64,000 bases of DNA from assembly GCF_900205865.1 (NCBI RefSeq), contig NZ_LT906662.1:3113411-3177410 (forward strand), given 5' to 3'. The stretch comes from Thermoanaerobacterium sp. RBIITD (lineage in GTDB: Bacteria > Bacillota > Thermoanaerobacteria > Thermoanaerobacterales > Thermoanaerobacteraceae). Below, piece after piece: positions 17,410 to 26,596 of the stretch; position 1 is the stretch's first letter; the number at the start of each line of letters is the position of its first letter. The notes under the pieces were generated by a model. The model did not search any database and had not been told where the DNA came from. It saw only the letters and a program-made list of their open reading frames with translations. A program made the position numbers and the translations under genes.

Positions 17410-20049
17410 ATGGAAAAGCTCGGAATGAATGAGATAAGGGAGAAGTATCTAAGTTTTTTTGAAAGTAAAGGACATTTAAGATTGCCAAGTTTTTCACTTG
17501 TGCCAAAAAATGACAAAAGTTTATTGCTGATTAATGCGGGAATGGCGCCTTTAAAACCATATTTTACAGGGAAGGAAATTCCACCAAGAAAAAGAGTTAC
17601 CACATGTCAAAAATGCATTAGAACACCAGATATAGAGAGAGTTGGAAAGACAGCAAGGCATGGGACTTTTTTTGAAATGCTGGGCAATTTTTCTTTTGGT
17701 GATTATTTTAAGAAAGAAGCAATACCATGGGCATGGGAGTTTGTGACGAAAGTCTTAGAATTGCCGGAAGATAGACTATGGGTAACCATATATGAAAACG
17801 ATGATGAAGCATATGATATATGGAATAAAGTTGTAGGACTTCCACCTGAGAGAATCGTTAGGATGGGTAAAGAAGACAATTTTTGGGAGATTGGTACAGG
17901 CCCGTGCGGACCGTGTTCTGAAATATATTTCGACAGAGGCGAAGAAAAGGGATGCGGGAAGCCAACTTGTGGTGTTGGTTGTGATTGTGACAGATTCATA
18001 GAATTTTGGAACCTTGTATTTACTCAGTTTGACAAAGATTCAGAAGGCAATTACAACCCATTGCCAAAACCAAATATAGATACAGGTATGGGGCTTGAAA
18101 GAATGGCGACAATTATGCAGGGTGTTGACAGCATATTCGATGTTGATGTTATACGAGGGATTACTGATTATGTTGGCAAAATGGCAGGTGTGAAGTATGG
18201 AGACGACAAGAAAAACGATGTGTCCTTAAGGGTTATAACTGACCATATAAGAGGGGTTACTTTCATGATTTCTGATGGAATATTGCCGTCAAATGAAGGT
18301 AGAGGATACGTATTAAGAAGGATATTGAGAAGGGCAGCAAGATATGGAAAATTATTAGGACTTGATAAGCCATTCTTACATAATGTCGTTGATGCAGTTG
18401 TAGAGCACTATTCTGGAGCATATCCGGAACTTATAGAAAAAAGAGATTATATAAAAAAAGTAATAAAAAGGGAAGAAGAACGGTTTAAAGAAACAATAGA
18501 TCAGGGGTTAAACATACTTGATGAGTATATAAACGATCTAAAATCCGAGGGAAAAACCGTCCTTGAAGGAATTAAAGCATTTAAATTATACGATACTTAC
18601 GGTTTTCCTATAGAACTTACAAAAGAAATACTTAATGAGTCAGGTATGACGGTAGATGAAGATGAATACCAAAAAGAGTTGGAAAAACAGAGATTAAGAG
18701 CTAGAAACAGCAGGAAAGAAGACAATGCTCTCTGGGAAAAAGATATTTATTCAACACTGAAAGATATAGAAACAAAATTTGTAGGATATGACGTTGCAAA
18801 GTCAGATGCTAAAGTTTTAGCTATTATAAAGGACAATGAACTTGTTGATTCTGCTGAAGCCGGAGAAGAAATAAATGTAATTCTAGATGTGACGCCATTT
18901 TATGCCGAAAGCGGTGGGCAAGTTGGTGATAAAGGAATTATAAAAAATGAAGATGTTTTTATCAATATAAAAGATTGTAAAAAAGCAGGTGGAAACAAGT
19001 TTGTTCATATAGGTACTGTTGAAAGAGGTATTTTAAGCGTAGGTGACACGGTTGAAGCTTTGATAGACAAGAAGAATAGACTTAGTACAGCCAGAAATCA
19101 CACTGCAACACATTTGCTTCATAGCGCATTAAGAAAGTTTATAGGCGATCATGTACATCAGGCAGGATCTCTGGTTACACCAGAAAGGCTCAGATTTGAT
19201 TTTACACATTATCAAGCACTTACTGATGAAGAAATTAAGACAATAGAAAACGAGGTTAACGAGAAAATATACGAAAACATCGATGTTTCGGTTGAAATTA
19301 TGTCTCACGATGAGGCATTGAAAAAAGGCGCTATGGCATTATTTCAAGAAAAGTACGGAGATGTTGTCAGAGTTGTAAATGTATCTGATTATAGCAAAGA
19401 GCTATGCGGAGGAACTCATGTAGATAATACGGGAAATATAGGAGTGTTCAAAATTATTTCAGAAAGTGGTGTTGCTGCAGGTATCAGGAGGATAGAAGCT
19501 GTAACTGGAATAAATGCTGTAAAGTATTTGAATGAAAAAGAGGAAATAATAGCTAATGTTGGTCAAATCCTTAAAGTTAATGAGAAAGACATAGTAAATA
19601 GAGTAATTGGATTGAATCAGACTATAAAAGATTACGAGAAACAGATAGAACAGTTGAAGTCGAAAATTGTTTCGTCTACATCTGAGAGATTAATCAATTC
19701 AGCAGTGGATTTTAATGGGGTGAAATTTATTAGCACTGTGCTAAATGATTTGGATGTGGATGAACTGAAAATGATGGGCGATATACTTAAAGACAAATTA
19801 AAGAGTGCTGTTTTAGTATTTGCCACAATAAGAAATGGGAAAATTAATTTTGTAGGAATGGCTACAAAAGATGCAGTTAAATTTGGTATAAATGTGGGAA
19901 CTATTATAAAGGAAGTATGCCAAATTGCCGGTGGAAAGGGCGGCGGAAGACCTGATATGGCACAAGGTGTCGGAAATAACCTAGATAAAATAAATGATGC
20001 TTTAAATGCATCAAAGATGTTGGTTATGGAGAAGCTTCAAATAAAATAA
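17410..20049 (+). CDS. alaS: alanine--tRNA ligase
   Basis: 879 aa class II synthetase that charges tRNA-Ala. Order: catalytic domain (about 1-240, motif 2 region with [25 protein letters not shown]), tRNA recognition domain (to about 460), editing domain with HTATHLLH (about 566-573) and [10 protein letters not shown] (about 664-673), and C-Ala/DHHA1 domain ending [10 protein letters not shown]. All expected editing ligands are present. Start ATG 17410 has AAGGAGG. A short leader hairpin may regulate it. Confidence 0.97.
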   Translation: MEKLGMNEIREKYLSFFESKGHLRLPSFSLVPKNDKSLLLINAGMAPLKPYFTGKEIPPRKRVTTCQKCIRTPDIERVGKTARHGTFFEMLGNFSFGDYFKKEAIPWAWEFVTKVLELPEDRLWVTIYENDDEAYDIWNKVVGLPPERIVRMGKEDNFWEIGTGPCGPCSEIYFDRGEEKGCGKPTCGVGCDCDRFIEFWNLVFTQFDKDSEGNYNPLPKPNIDTGMGLERMATIMQGVDSIFDVDVIRGITDYVGKMAGVKYGDDKKNDVSLRVITDHIRGVTFMISDGILPSNEGRGYVLRRILRRAARYGKLLGLDKPFLHNVVDAVVEHYSGAYPELIEKRDYIKKVIKREEERFKETIDQGLNILDEYINDLKSEGKTVLEGIKAFKLYDTYGFPIELTKEILNESGMTVDEDEYQKELEKQRLRARNSRKEDNALWEKDIYSTLKDIETKFVGYDVAKSDAKVLAIIKDNELVDSAEAGEEINVILDVTPFYAESGGQVGDKGIIKNEDVFINIKDCKKAGGNKFVHIGTVERGILSVGDTVEALIDKKNRLSTARNHTATHLLHSALRKFIGDHVHQAGSLVTPERLRFDFTHYQALTDEEIKTIENEVNEKIYENIDVSVEIMSHDEALKKGAMALFQEKYGDVVRVVNVSDYSKELCGGTHVDNTGNIGVFKIISESGVAAGIRRIEAVTGINAVKYLNEKEEIIANVGQILKVNEKDIVNRVIGLNQTIKDYEKQIEQLKSKIVSSTSERLINSAVDFNGVKFISTVLNDLDVDELKMMGDILKDKLKSAVLVFATIRNGKINFVGMATKDAVKFGINVGTIIKEVCQIAGGKGGGRPDMAQGVGNNLDKINDALNASKMLVMEKLQIK

Positions 20050-20058
20050 AACTTGAGC

Positions 20059-20088
20059 TTGACTCATATTCATCATTTAATATATTAT
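20059..20088 (+). promoter_or_regulatory. sigma-A promoter for ireB-ruvX
   Basis: TTGACT (20059-20064), 18 bases, TATTAT (20083-20088), 46 bases before the ireB start. Confidence 0.6.
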
Positions 20089-20133
20089 AGACGTATAATA
20101 TATTAAATGAAAATCCCATAGAGGTGATATAAA

Positions 20134-20385
20134 ATGACAGATAAAAATGACGAAACCATGAGATTCCATCTCGAGAATGAAGACAACAAAGCAAGGGAGA
20201 TACTAAAATCCGTATATGATGCTTTATTGGAAAAAGGATATAATCCTATTAATCAGATAGTAGGATATATTCTTTCAGGTGACCCTACTTACATAACTAG
20301 TCATAAAAACGCGAGGAATCTTATAAGAAAGATCGAAAGAGATGAATTAGTCGAAGAACTTGTTAAAAATTATCTTGGGAAATAA
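20134..20385 (+). CDS. ireB: IreB-family regulatory phosphoprotein (UPF0297)
   Basis: 83 aa, full length for the family. It carries the conserved pieces [25 protein letters not shown] and [14 protein letters not shown]. In Enterococcus IreB is a substrate of the PASTA kinase IreK and affects cephalosporin resistance; in Bacillus the homologue is YrzL. Its start Thr cluster (MTDKNDET) matches the phosphorylated N-terminus. The order ireB-ruvX-DUF1292 is the standard Firmicute one. Confidence 0.92.
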   Translation: MTDKNDETMRFHLENEDNKAREILKSVYDALLEKGYNPINQIVGYILSGDPTYITSHKNARNLIRKIERDELVEELVKNYLGK

Positions 20386-20390
20386 ATTTG

Positions 20391-20412
20391 GCCTCACACA
20401 TAAGTGTGAGGC
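20391..20412 (+). terminator. hairpin between ireB and ruvX
   Basis: GCCTCACAC (20391-20399), loop ATAA, GTGTGAGGC (20404-20412). No proper T-run follows, so it is more likely a processing or stability hairpin, or a weak terminator. Confidence 0.5.
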
Positions 20413-20441
20413 ATATTGTATTTGCTTGAATGGAGAGAATT

Positions 20442-20864
20442 ATGTTGCGTACAATAGGATTAGATGTAGGTGATAAAACAATAGGGGTCGCAGTTAGTGA
20501 TCCATCTGGATTAATAGCACAAGGTATAAAAACACTAAAGAGGACTATAATAGAGGAAGATATAATTGAGATCAAGAAGTTAGTAAATAGCTTTCAAGCA
20601 GAAGAGCTAGTCGTTGGCTTTCCTAAAAATATGAATGGCACAATTGGACCACAAGGACAAAAAGTTATTGAGTTTGTAGAGAATCTAAAAAAGGAAATAA
20701 AATTGCCTATAATTTTATGGGATGAAAGGCTAACGACCGTTGAAGCAAACAGGATGTTAATAGAAAAAGCTGATATGAGACGTGACAAAAGGAAAAAAGT
20801 AATTGATAAATTAGCTGCAACAATAATTCTTCAAGGATTTCTTGATCACAAAAGGAAAATATAA
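20442..20864 (+). CDS. ruvX: Holliday junction resolvase-like RuvX (YqgF)
   Basis: 140 aa. ATG 20442 is chosen because GGAGAG at 20432-20437 serves it; ATG 20430 has no ribosome site and would add four residues beyond the family start. RNase H-like fold: [12 protein letters not shown] (about 7-18), [11 protein letters not shown] (about 60-70) and DERLTTVEA (about 97-105), which hold the acidic metal ligands. The family acts in 16S rRNA 5' pre-processing and perhaps junction resolution. Confidence 0.9.
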   Translation: MLRTIGLDVGDKTIGVAVSDPSGLIAQGIKTLKRTIIEEDIIEIKKLVNSFQAEELVVGFPKNMNGTIGPQGQKVIEFVENLKKEIKLPIILWDERLTTVEANRMLIEKADMRRDKRKKVIDKLAATIILQGFLDHKRKI

Positions 20865-20870
20865 ATTTAC

Positions 20871-20899
20871 TTGACAGGAAATTTTTTGTATAATACAAT
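20871..20899 (+). promoter_or_regulatory. sigma-A promoter for DUF1292 gene
   Basis: TTGACA (20871-20876), 17 bases, TACAAT (20894-20899). A TATAAT at 20889-20894 is too close to the -35. Confidence 0.6.
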
Positions 20900-20934
20900 G
20901 AGATTATCCGAATAGAAGAATTGAGGTGATTTTT

Positions 20935-21255
20935 TTGGATAATGAAATGGATAATGAAATAATTCATCTTGTTGATGACGAAGGAAATGAAGTCGAATTT
21001 GAACTTATTTCATCTTTTGAACTTGATGATACAAAATATGCTGTCGTTGCACCACTCGATAGTGACAGTGATGATGCATATATATTAAGGGTTGAACAAG
21101 ATGAAAATGGCGAGGACTTATTTGTAGGAATAGAGGACGAAGAAGAATTTAATGATGTCGTCGAGGCATATAATGAATTGATGGATGAAAACAGCTGTGA
21201 ATGCGACGATGACTGTGAATGCGACGATGACTGTGAATGTGAACATGATGAATAA
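20935..21255 (+). CDS. DUF1292 (YrzB-like) acidic protein with Cys-repeat tail
   Basis: 106 aa from TTG 20935, 5 bases after AGGTGA; ATG 20947 is also possible. Residues about 5-85 are the DUF1292 domain (VDDEGNEVEFELISSFELDD, DAYILRVEQDENGEDLFVGIEDEEEF). The end is a tandem Cys/acid repeat, CECDDD-CECDDD-CECEHDE, encoded by near-identical 18-base units from about 21195. The family's function is not known. The tail may bind a metal. Length varies among relatives mostly in this tail (inference). Confidence 0.85.
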   Translation: MDNEMDNEIIHLVDDEGNEVEFELISSFELDDTKYAVVAPLDSDSDDAYILRVEQDENGEDLFVGIEDEEEFNDVVEAYNELMDENSCECDDDCECDDDCECEHDE

Positions 21256-21286
21256 AAGATATACCTTTCTGGTATATCTTTTATTA
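21254..21286 (+). terminator. intrinsic terminator after DUF1292 gene
   Basis: AAAAGATATACC (21254-21265) pairs with GGTATATCTTTT (21271-21282), loop TTTCT, then ATTATT. Confidence 0.85.
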
Positions 21287-21408
21287 TTAAAGATTTTATT
21301 CGAATAATAGTTGTCAACAAATCCATTTTCTTGGCAATTAGTAATATATTCTCTATTAAGAAAATATTACTTGGGAAATATTATAAAAATATTGATTTTA
21401 TTAAATTA

Positions 21409-21437
21409 TTGACAATCAGAAATAATAATTATAAAAT
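21409..21437 (+). promoter_or_regulatory. sigma-A promoter for feoAB
   Basis: TTGACA (21409-21414), 17 bases, TAAAAT (21432-21437). Confidence 0.75.
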
Positions 21438-21439
21438 AT

Positions 21440-21466
21440 AATTGATAATGAATCTCAATATCACAT
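21440..21466. promoter_or_regulatory. Fur-box-like operator at feo promoter
   Basis: The segment ATTGATAATGAATCTCAATA and the following TCAC resembles the Fur 7-1-7 dyad (TGATAATnATTATCA), with a strong left half and a weaker right half. It overlies the transcription start, where Fur-Fe(II) would repress. A fur gene lies 2.4 kb downstream. Confidence 0.55.
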
Positions 21467-21494
21467 TTACATAATATACGAGGGGGTGTTTAAG

Positions 21495-21719
21495 ATGACA
21501 TTAGACCTTGCAAAAATTGGAAGTAATGTCATTATAGAAGAGATTGAAGATGAAAGTGTAAGAATGCAGGCGATTCGCTTTGGCATAATAGGTGGTGCCC
21601 GGGTGAAGTGTATAGAAAAGTTGCCAAAAGGGCCTGTAATTATACAAAACCGCATGCAGGAAATTGCGATTGGAAGAAGACTTGCTGAAAAAATAAAAAT
21701 AAGGCTTGAGGAGGCTTAA
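21495..21719 (+). CDS. feoA: ferrous iron transport protein FeoA
   Basis: 74 aa SH3-like protein; start ATG 21495 after GAGGGGG (the GTG at 21486 lies in that site). Conserved features: MQAIRFGIIGGARVKCIEKLPKGPVIIQ. FeoA assists FeoB, probably by binding its cytoplasmic domain. The stop is one base before the feoB start at 21721, so the two are coupled. Confidence 0.92.
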   Translation: MTLDLAKIGSNVIIEEIEDESVRMQAIRFGIIGGARVKCIEKLPKGPVIIQNRMQEIAIGRRLAEKIKIRLEEA

Positions 21720-21720
21720 G

Positions 21721-23574
21721 ATGAGCAACTGCTGTACAGAATTAAAAATTGATGTACCAAAGGGTGCTAAAAAAATAGTCCTCGTTGGTAATCCGAATGT
21801 TGGTAAATCTGTCTTTTTCAATTCTCTTACAGGAATGTATGTTGATGTGTCAAATTTTCCCGGTACTACTGTTGATATAAGTCATGGTAAGTTTGGTAAT
21901 GATGTAGTAATTGATACACCAGGTGTTTATGGAGTGTCGTCATTTAATGATGAAGAAAGAGTTGCAAGGGATGTTATTCTTGATGCTGATATTGTTCTGA
22001 ATGTAGTTGATGCACTTCACATAGAACGAGATTTATTTCTAACACAACAACTCATAGATATGGGTAAACCTCTAATTATTGCATTAAATATGATGGATGA
22101 GGTTAAAAGAAATGGCATTTCGATTGATGTAAAAAGACTTGAAATGGAATTAGGCGTTACTGTAATACCATGTATAGCGACTAAAAATATGGGCGTAAAA
22201 GAAGTTAAAAACAATATATATAATGCTAAATATGGCAATAGAACGAATGTGGTCAAAAAATATTATAATGAATTTAAATTTGATGTTCCTAACAAATCAG
22301 AGATTCTATTGATTCTTGAAGACGATGAAAATGTTATGAAAAGAAATGGGATCAAAGAGAAAATTGGTCTTAGGGAAATTATATACAATGAAAGACGTAA
22401 AAGGGTTAATGAAATAATAAATAATGTCATAAAAGAAGAGAATAATGGGGCGTCGTTTAACATAAAACTCGGCAGAATGATGTTAAAGCCAATAACAGGT
22501 ATTCCTTTATTGATAATAACTCTTGGTATCATGTATGAAGTCATAGGTGTTATTATAGCTCAAACAGTCGTAGGATTTACTGAGGGCGAGATAATGGATG
22601 GGATATACAAACCTTTTATTGTTAAATTAATTGGAAGTATAATACCAATTAAGTCATTTTTCGGTAGTATATTGATCGGCGAATTTGGTCTACTTACCAT
22701 GACAGTCATATATGTAATTGGATTACTTTTACCGCTTGTAATAGGTTTTTATTTTTTCTTGTCACTTTTAGAAGATTCAGGATATTTACCGAGAATTGCG
22801 GCACTTGTCGATAGAGTGCTTACAGGCCTTGGACTAAATGGAAAAGCTATTATTCCTATGATTCTTGGCCTAGGCTGCGTAACAATGGCTACAATAACAA
22901 CAAGGATTCTTGGATCAAGGCGTGAGAGATTTATTGCAACCATGCTATTAGGACTTGCCATACCTTGTTCTGCACAATTGGCTGTTATTGCAAGCATGAT
23001 TGCACCGCTTGGATTATCATATATATTAGCATATAGTGGTATTTTAATAGTTATATTTTTAGCTATAGGTAAAATATTAAATAAAGTATTACCAGGCAAA
23101 TCATCGGATCTTCTTATAGACCTACCGACATTAAAAATGCCTGAAGCAAAAAATGTAATTAAAAAGACTTTATCAAAAACCAAGATGTTTTTAGAAGATG
23201 CGGTACCTCTTTTTGCTATTGGATCTTTAATAATAGCAATTTTACAGTATACGGGTATTCTCGATATTATACAAAGATTGGCATCGCCATTGACAACAGT
23301 CTGGCTTAAACTTCCAAAACAAGCTGCTAATGCTTTTATAATGGGTTTTGTAAGACGGGATTTCGGCGCTGCAGGTCTTTATTCCTTAAATTTATCGCCA
23401 AAACAGACCCTTGTTGCACTTGTGACTATTACACTTTTTGTACCTTGTATTGCTGCAACGATGGTGATATTTAAAGAAAGAGGCAAAAATGAATCTTTGA
23501 TAATATGGTTTGGCTCAGTTTTTCTCGCGTTCTTGGTTGGAGGAACTCTTGCACAAATAATTAATATAATATAA
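21721..23574 (+). CDS. feoB: ferrous iron transporter FeoB
   Basis: 617 aa, start ATG 21721 behind GAGGAGG. N-terminal G domain: G1 GNPNVGKS (23-30), G2 in NFPGTTVD, G3 DTPG, G4 NMMD. A helical spacer follows to about 240, then two Gate-type membrane regions with about eight to ten segments (GLGCVTMATITTR near 385; GFVRRDFGAAGLY near 544). It takes up Fe(II) in anaerobes. A CC pair sits at residues 4-5. It is somewhat shorter than enterobacterial FeoB because it lacks the FeoC-interacting extension. Confidence 0.95.
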   Translation: MSNCCTELKIDVPKGAKKIVLVGNPNVGKSVFFNSLTGMYVDVSNFPGTTVDISHGKFGNDVVIDTPGVYGVSSFNDEERVARDVILDADIVLNVVDALHIERDLFLTQQLIDMGKPLIIALNMMDEVKRNGISIDVKRLEMELGVTVIPCIATKNMGVKEVKNNIYNAKYGNRTNVVKKYYNEFKFDVPNKSEILLILEDDENVMKRNGIKEKIGLREIIYNERRKRVNEIINNVIKEENNGASFNIKLGRMMLKPITGIPLLIITLGIMYEVIGVIIAQTVVGFTEGEIMDGIYKPFIVKLIGSIIPIKSFFGSILIGEFGLLTMTVIYVIGLLLPLVIGFYFFLSLLEDSGYLPRIAALVDRVLTGLGLNGKAIIPMILGLGCVTMATITTRILGSRRERFIATMLLGLAIPCSAQLAVIASMIAPLGLSYILAYSGILIVIFLAIGKILNKVLPGKSSDLLIDLPTLKMPEAKNVIKKTLSKTKMFLEDAVPLFAIGSLIIAILQYTGILDIIQRLASPLTTVWLKLPKQAANAFIMGFVRRDFGAAGLYSLNLSPKQTLVALVTITLFVPCIAATMVIFKERGKNESLIIWFGSVFLAFLVGGTLAQIINII

Positions 23575-23600
23575 AAATTGAAATCATAAAGGTGATAATA

Positions 23601-23756
23601 ATGAATATATGTCCACAATGCGGATACAATGTAGATGATAAGACTTTAAGATGTCCCCGCTGTAATAAAATATTATTTGAACTACATGGATGCACCGGAA
23701 ATTGCTTGAAATGCAAAAAAAAGTGCAATGTAAATAAAAAATCTATTTTCAATTGA
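23601..23756 (+). CDS. 51-aa Cys-rich zinc-ribbon-like protein in feo operon
   Basis: ATG 23601 follows AAAGGTGAT and lies 26 bases after feoB. The first half is a zinc ribbon (CPQCG...CPRC, Cys 4, 7, 18, 21). The second half has HGCTGNCLKCKKKC (Cys 31, 35, 38, 42). Eight Cys in 51 residues indicate one or two bound metals. Its place and size recall FeoC or other small Feo partners, but it is not a winged helix, so I do not name it feoC. Confidence 0.65.
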   Translation: MNICPQCGYNVDDKTLRCPRCNKILFELHGCTGNCLKCKKKCNVNKKSIFN

Positions 23757-23825
23757 TAATGAAAAGTTGTTGAATCTTATATTGCATTGTATTATAATAA
23801 AGTCAATTTATTTTAATAAAAACTG

Positions 23826-23854
23826 TTGACAATTGAGAATATTGAGCATAAACT
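23826..23854 (+). promoter_or_regulatory. sigma-A promoter for fur
   Basis: TTGACA (23826-23831), 17 bases, TAAACT (23849-23854), 36 bases before the start codon. Confidence 0.6.
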
Positions 23855-23889
23855 GGTATAAACGGATATATATACAAGGTGGTGAAAAA

Positions 23890-24327
23890 ATGAATGAAAT
23901 TGATGATATTAAAGAAAGTTTAAAGCGGAAGGGTTTTAAACTTACTACACAAAGGCGTGCAATTCTAGATGTTATTATAGAAAATAGAGAGAAACATCTA
24001 TCATCAGAGGAAATATATGACCTTGTTAAGGAAAAATATCCTGAAATTGGTCTTGCGACCGTTTATAGAACATTGCAATTATTTGATGATCTAGGGGTTA
24101 TATATAAATTAAATTTTGACGATGGAAGAAGTCGATATGAACTTTATCATAATGAGGATCATCAGCACCACCATTTGATATGTTTAAAATGCGGTAGTGT
24201 TATTGAAATGGAAGGAGATTTACTTGAAAATCTAGAAGAAGCCATTGAAAGCACAAAAAACTTTGAGATCGTTGACCATAATGTAAAATTTTTTGGATAT
24301 TGTAGCAAGTGCAAAGCTAAACATTAA
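23890..24327 (+). CDS. fur: Fur-family metalloregulator
   Basis: 145 aa, start ATG 23890 after AAGGTGGTG; an upstream ATG (23833) lies within the promoter. Winged helix with LTTQRRAILDVI and the recognition stretch GLATVYRTLQLFDDLG. Metal ligands: the His cluster EDHQHHHLIC, a structural CLKC pair and C-terminal CSKC. Beside feoAB and with a Fur-box upstream of them, this is most likely the iron regulator rather than PerR or Zur. Confidence 0.88.
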   Translation: MNEIDDIKESLKRKGFKLTTQRRAILDVIIENREKHLSSEEIYDLVKEKYPEIGLATVYRTLQLFDDLGVIYKLNFDDGRSRYELYHNEDHQHHHLICLKCGSVIEMEGDLLENLEEAIESTKNFEIVDHNVKFFGYCSKCKAKH

Positions 24328-24358
24328 TTAAGCCTGTTAATTTAACAGGCTTAATTTT
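24326..24358 (+). terminator. intrinsic terminator after fur
   Basis: A long stem, AATTAAGCCTGTTAA with TTAACAGGCTTAATTTT, covers the fur stop codon region and ends in a T-run. Confidence 0.85.
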
Positions 24359-24370
24359 AGATAAATGTGC

Positions 24371-24399
24371 TTGAACATATTTTTCAAATAAAGTATAAT
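24371..24399 (+). promoter_or_regulatory. sigma-A promoter for RNase J gene
   Basis: TTGAAC (24371-24376), 17 bases, TATAAT (24394-24399). Confidence 0.7.
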
Positions 24400-24487
24400 T
24401 ACATTAATTAGTGTGATGTACGGGTAATGTTTTAGTATCATTGGATAAAATAATGTTATCCATAATTTAAAGAAAGGAGATATGTAT

Positions 24488-26152
24488 TTGACGAATAAGA
24501 CAAAATTAAAAATCATACCATTGGGCGGACTAAATGAGATCGGGAAAAATATGACCGTTTTTGAATACGGAAATGACATAATAGTTGTTGACTGTGGTCT
24601 CGCTTTTCCCGATGATGAAATGCTCGGAATTGATCTTGTTATACCAGATATTTCATATTTACTTAAAAACAAGGAAAAAGTAAGAGCTATTGTTTTGACC
24701 CATGGACACGAAGATCATATAGGTGCATTACCTTATGTTTTAAAACAATTAAATTTGCCTGTATACGGAACGCGACTAACTCTCGGACTTGTAGAATATA
24801 AATTAAGGGAAAATGGATTATTGAGAGATAACAAGCTTATAATAGTAAAGCCAAGGGAAATTGTAGAAATCGGTCAGTTTAAAGTAGAGTATATAAGGAC
24901 ATCCCACAGTATAGCTGATTCGGCAGCACTTGCGATACACACACCTGTCGGTACTGTGTTTCATTCAGGAGATTTTAAAATAGATTTTACTCCAATTGGG
25001 GGAGAGGTTGCGGATTTTCACAGATTTGCTGAACTTGGAGAGGAAGGCGTTCTTGTGATGCTTTGCGATAGTACCAATGTTGAAAGGCCAGGCTATACGA
25101 TGTCAGAAAAAACTGTCGGTGATACTTTTGATAATATATTTAGGAAAGCGGAACAGAGAATAATAGTCGCAACATTTGCATCAAATATCCACAGAGTTCA
25201 GCAGATAATTGATTCCGCTCATAAGTATGGGCGAAAGGTATCTATATCTGGTAGAAGTATGGTTAATGTAGTGAACGTTGCTAATGAATTGGGGTACTTA
25301 AGCATACCGGAGGGTACATTAGTTGATATAGATGACGCAAATAAATTACCTTATGATAAAGTTGTTATTATTACGACGGGAAGCCAAGGTGAACCAATGT
25401 CAGCCCTGACGAGAATGGCATCATCAGAGCATAAAAAAGTTGAAATAGTACCGGGAGATACAGTGGTAATATCTGCATCTGCAATACCTGGAAATGAAAA
25501 ACTTATATTAAGAGTAATTAATCAACTTTTCAAAAAAGGTGCAGAGGTTATCTATGATGCTTTAGCAGATGTACATGTATCAGGACATGCTTGCCAAGAA
25601 GAAATAAAATTACTCCACACACTAATAAAACCACAATTTTTTATCCCCGTACACGGAGAATATAGACACTTAAAACAGCACGCTAAATTAGCCGAAGACT
25701 TAGGTATGGATCCTAAAAATATATTTATTGCTGATAATGGAACAGTAATTGAGTTTACAAAAAATTCCGGAAGAATTGCAGGTACAGTAACAGCCGGGAA
25801 AGTACTTGTTGACGGACTTGGTGTCGGTGATGTTGGAAATATTGTCCTAAGAGACAGGAAACATCTTTCACAGGATGGTCTCCTAGTAGTTGTTGTTACA
25901 ATTTCTAAGGAAAAAGGTGCCGTTATAGCCGGACCTGATATTATATCAAGAGGATTTGTATATGTCAGAGAATCTGAAGATTTAATGGAAGAAGCTAAAA
26001 ACTTAGTAAAAGAAACGCTGACACAATGCGAAAAGGATGATATAACAGAATGGTCATCAATAAAAACCATGATAAAGGAATGCCTAAGTAGCTTTTTATA
26101 TGAAAAAACTAAGCGAAATCCTATGATATTGCCAATAATAATGGAAATATAG
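24488..26152 (+). CDS. rnj: ribonuclease J
   Basis: 554 aa. I choose TTG 24488 because AAAGGAG (24473-24479) is 8 bases away, while ATG 24482 is only 2 bases away. Metallo-beta-lactamase fold with HGHEDHIG (about 72-79), the second-site HSGDFKID (near 162) and beta-CASP motifs (STNVERPG; GSQGEP near 300; HVSGHA near 365). The C-terminal domain is present. RNase J degrades and matures mRNA and rRNA by 5'-3' exo- and endonuclease action. Confidence 0.95.
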   Translation: MTNKTKLKIIPLGGLNEIGKNMTVFEYGNDIIVVDCGLAFPDDEMLGIDLVIPDISYLLKNKEKVRAIVLTHGHEDHIGALPYVLKQLNLPVYGTRLTLGLVEYKLRENGLLRDNKLIIVKPREIVEIGQFKVEYIRTSHSIADSAALAIHTPVGTVFHSGDFKIDFTPIGGEVADFHRFAELGEEGVLVMLCDSTNVERPGYTMSEKTVGDTFDNIFRKAEQRIIVATFASNIHRVQQIIDSAHKYGRKVSISGRSMVNVVNVANELGYLSIPEGTLVDIDDANKLPYDKVVIITTGSQGEPMSALTRMASSEHKKVEIVPGDTVVISASAIPGNEKLILRVINQLFKKGAEVIYDALADVHVSGHACQEEIKLLHTLIKPQFFIPVHGEYRHLKQHAKLAEDLGMDPKNIFIADNGTVIEFTKNSGRIAGTVTAGKVLVDGLGVGDVGNIVLRDRKHLSQDGLLVVVVTISKEKGAVIAGPDIISRGFVYVRESEDLMEEAKNLVKETLTQCEKDDITEWSSIKTMIKECLSSFLYEKTKRNPMILPIIMEI

Positions 26153-26163
26153 GGGGTATTCGA

Positions 26164-26493
26164 ATGAACGTATATGACAAAGCATATGAGCTTAAAAGAG
26201 CTATTGAGGAATTACCAGAGTACATCGCATTCAAAGAAGCTTATAAAAAGGTTAATTCTAATGAACAAAATAAAAAAATGCTTGAAGATTTTAGAAAAAA
26301 GCAGCTTGAAATTCAGTCAAAAGAATTAACAGGTGAGAAAGTCAGCAAAGAAGATGAAGAAAAATTAAAAAAGTTATATGAAATACTGAGACTTAACCCT
26401 GAACTAAATTCATATCTTACTGCTGAGTATAGCTTCTCTAGAATAATGGATGATATAACGAAAATTATAATGGATGTTGTAAATATTAAATAA
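26164..26493 (+). CDS. YlbF-family regulator
   Basis: 109 aa, all helical. It matches the YlbF/YmcA (com_ylbF) family: AYELKRAIEELPEYIAFKEAYKKV, then LEDFRKKQ, and a hydrophobic C-terminal helix. In Bacillus YlbF, YmcA and YaaT form an Fe-S complex that speeds RNase Y processing and Spo0A phosphorylation; Cys ligands are absent here, so this is a more general member. It sits 11 bases after RNase J, which fits a link with RNA decay. Confidence 0.8.
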   Translation: MNVYDKAYELKRAIEELPEYIAFKEAYKKVNSNEQNKKMLEDFRKKQLEIQSKELTGEKVSKEDEEKLKKLYEILRLNPELNSYLTAEYSFSRIMDDITKIIMDVVNIK

Positions 26494-26502
26494 TTTAAAT
26501 AT

Positions 26503-26531
26503 AACAAGTAAGTTTATGCTTACTTGTTTTT
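26503..26531 (+). terminator. intrinsic terminator
   Basis: AACAAGTAAG (26503-26512) pairs with CTTACTTGTT (26519-26528), followed by T residues. Confidence 0.85.
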
Positions 26532-26596
26532 GTTTTTATATAATTATATAATCATTGTATAAAGTGTCGATTTATTTGTTTTAAGGGGAGAATAAG

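Noticed and set aside
17290-17410. T-box upstream of alaS
   Set aside because: The leader is about 60 bases and lacks the T-box consensus and specifier stem; only a terminator hairpin is seen.
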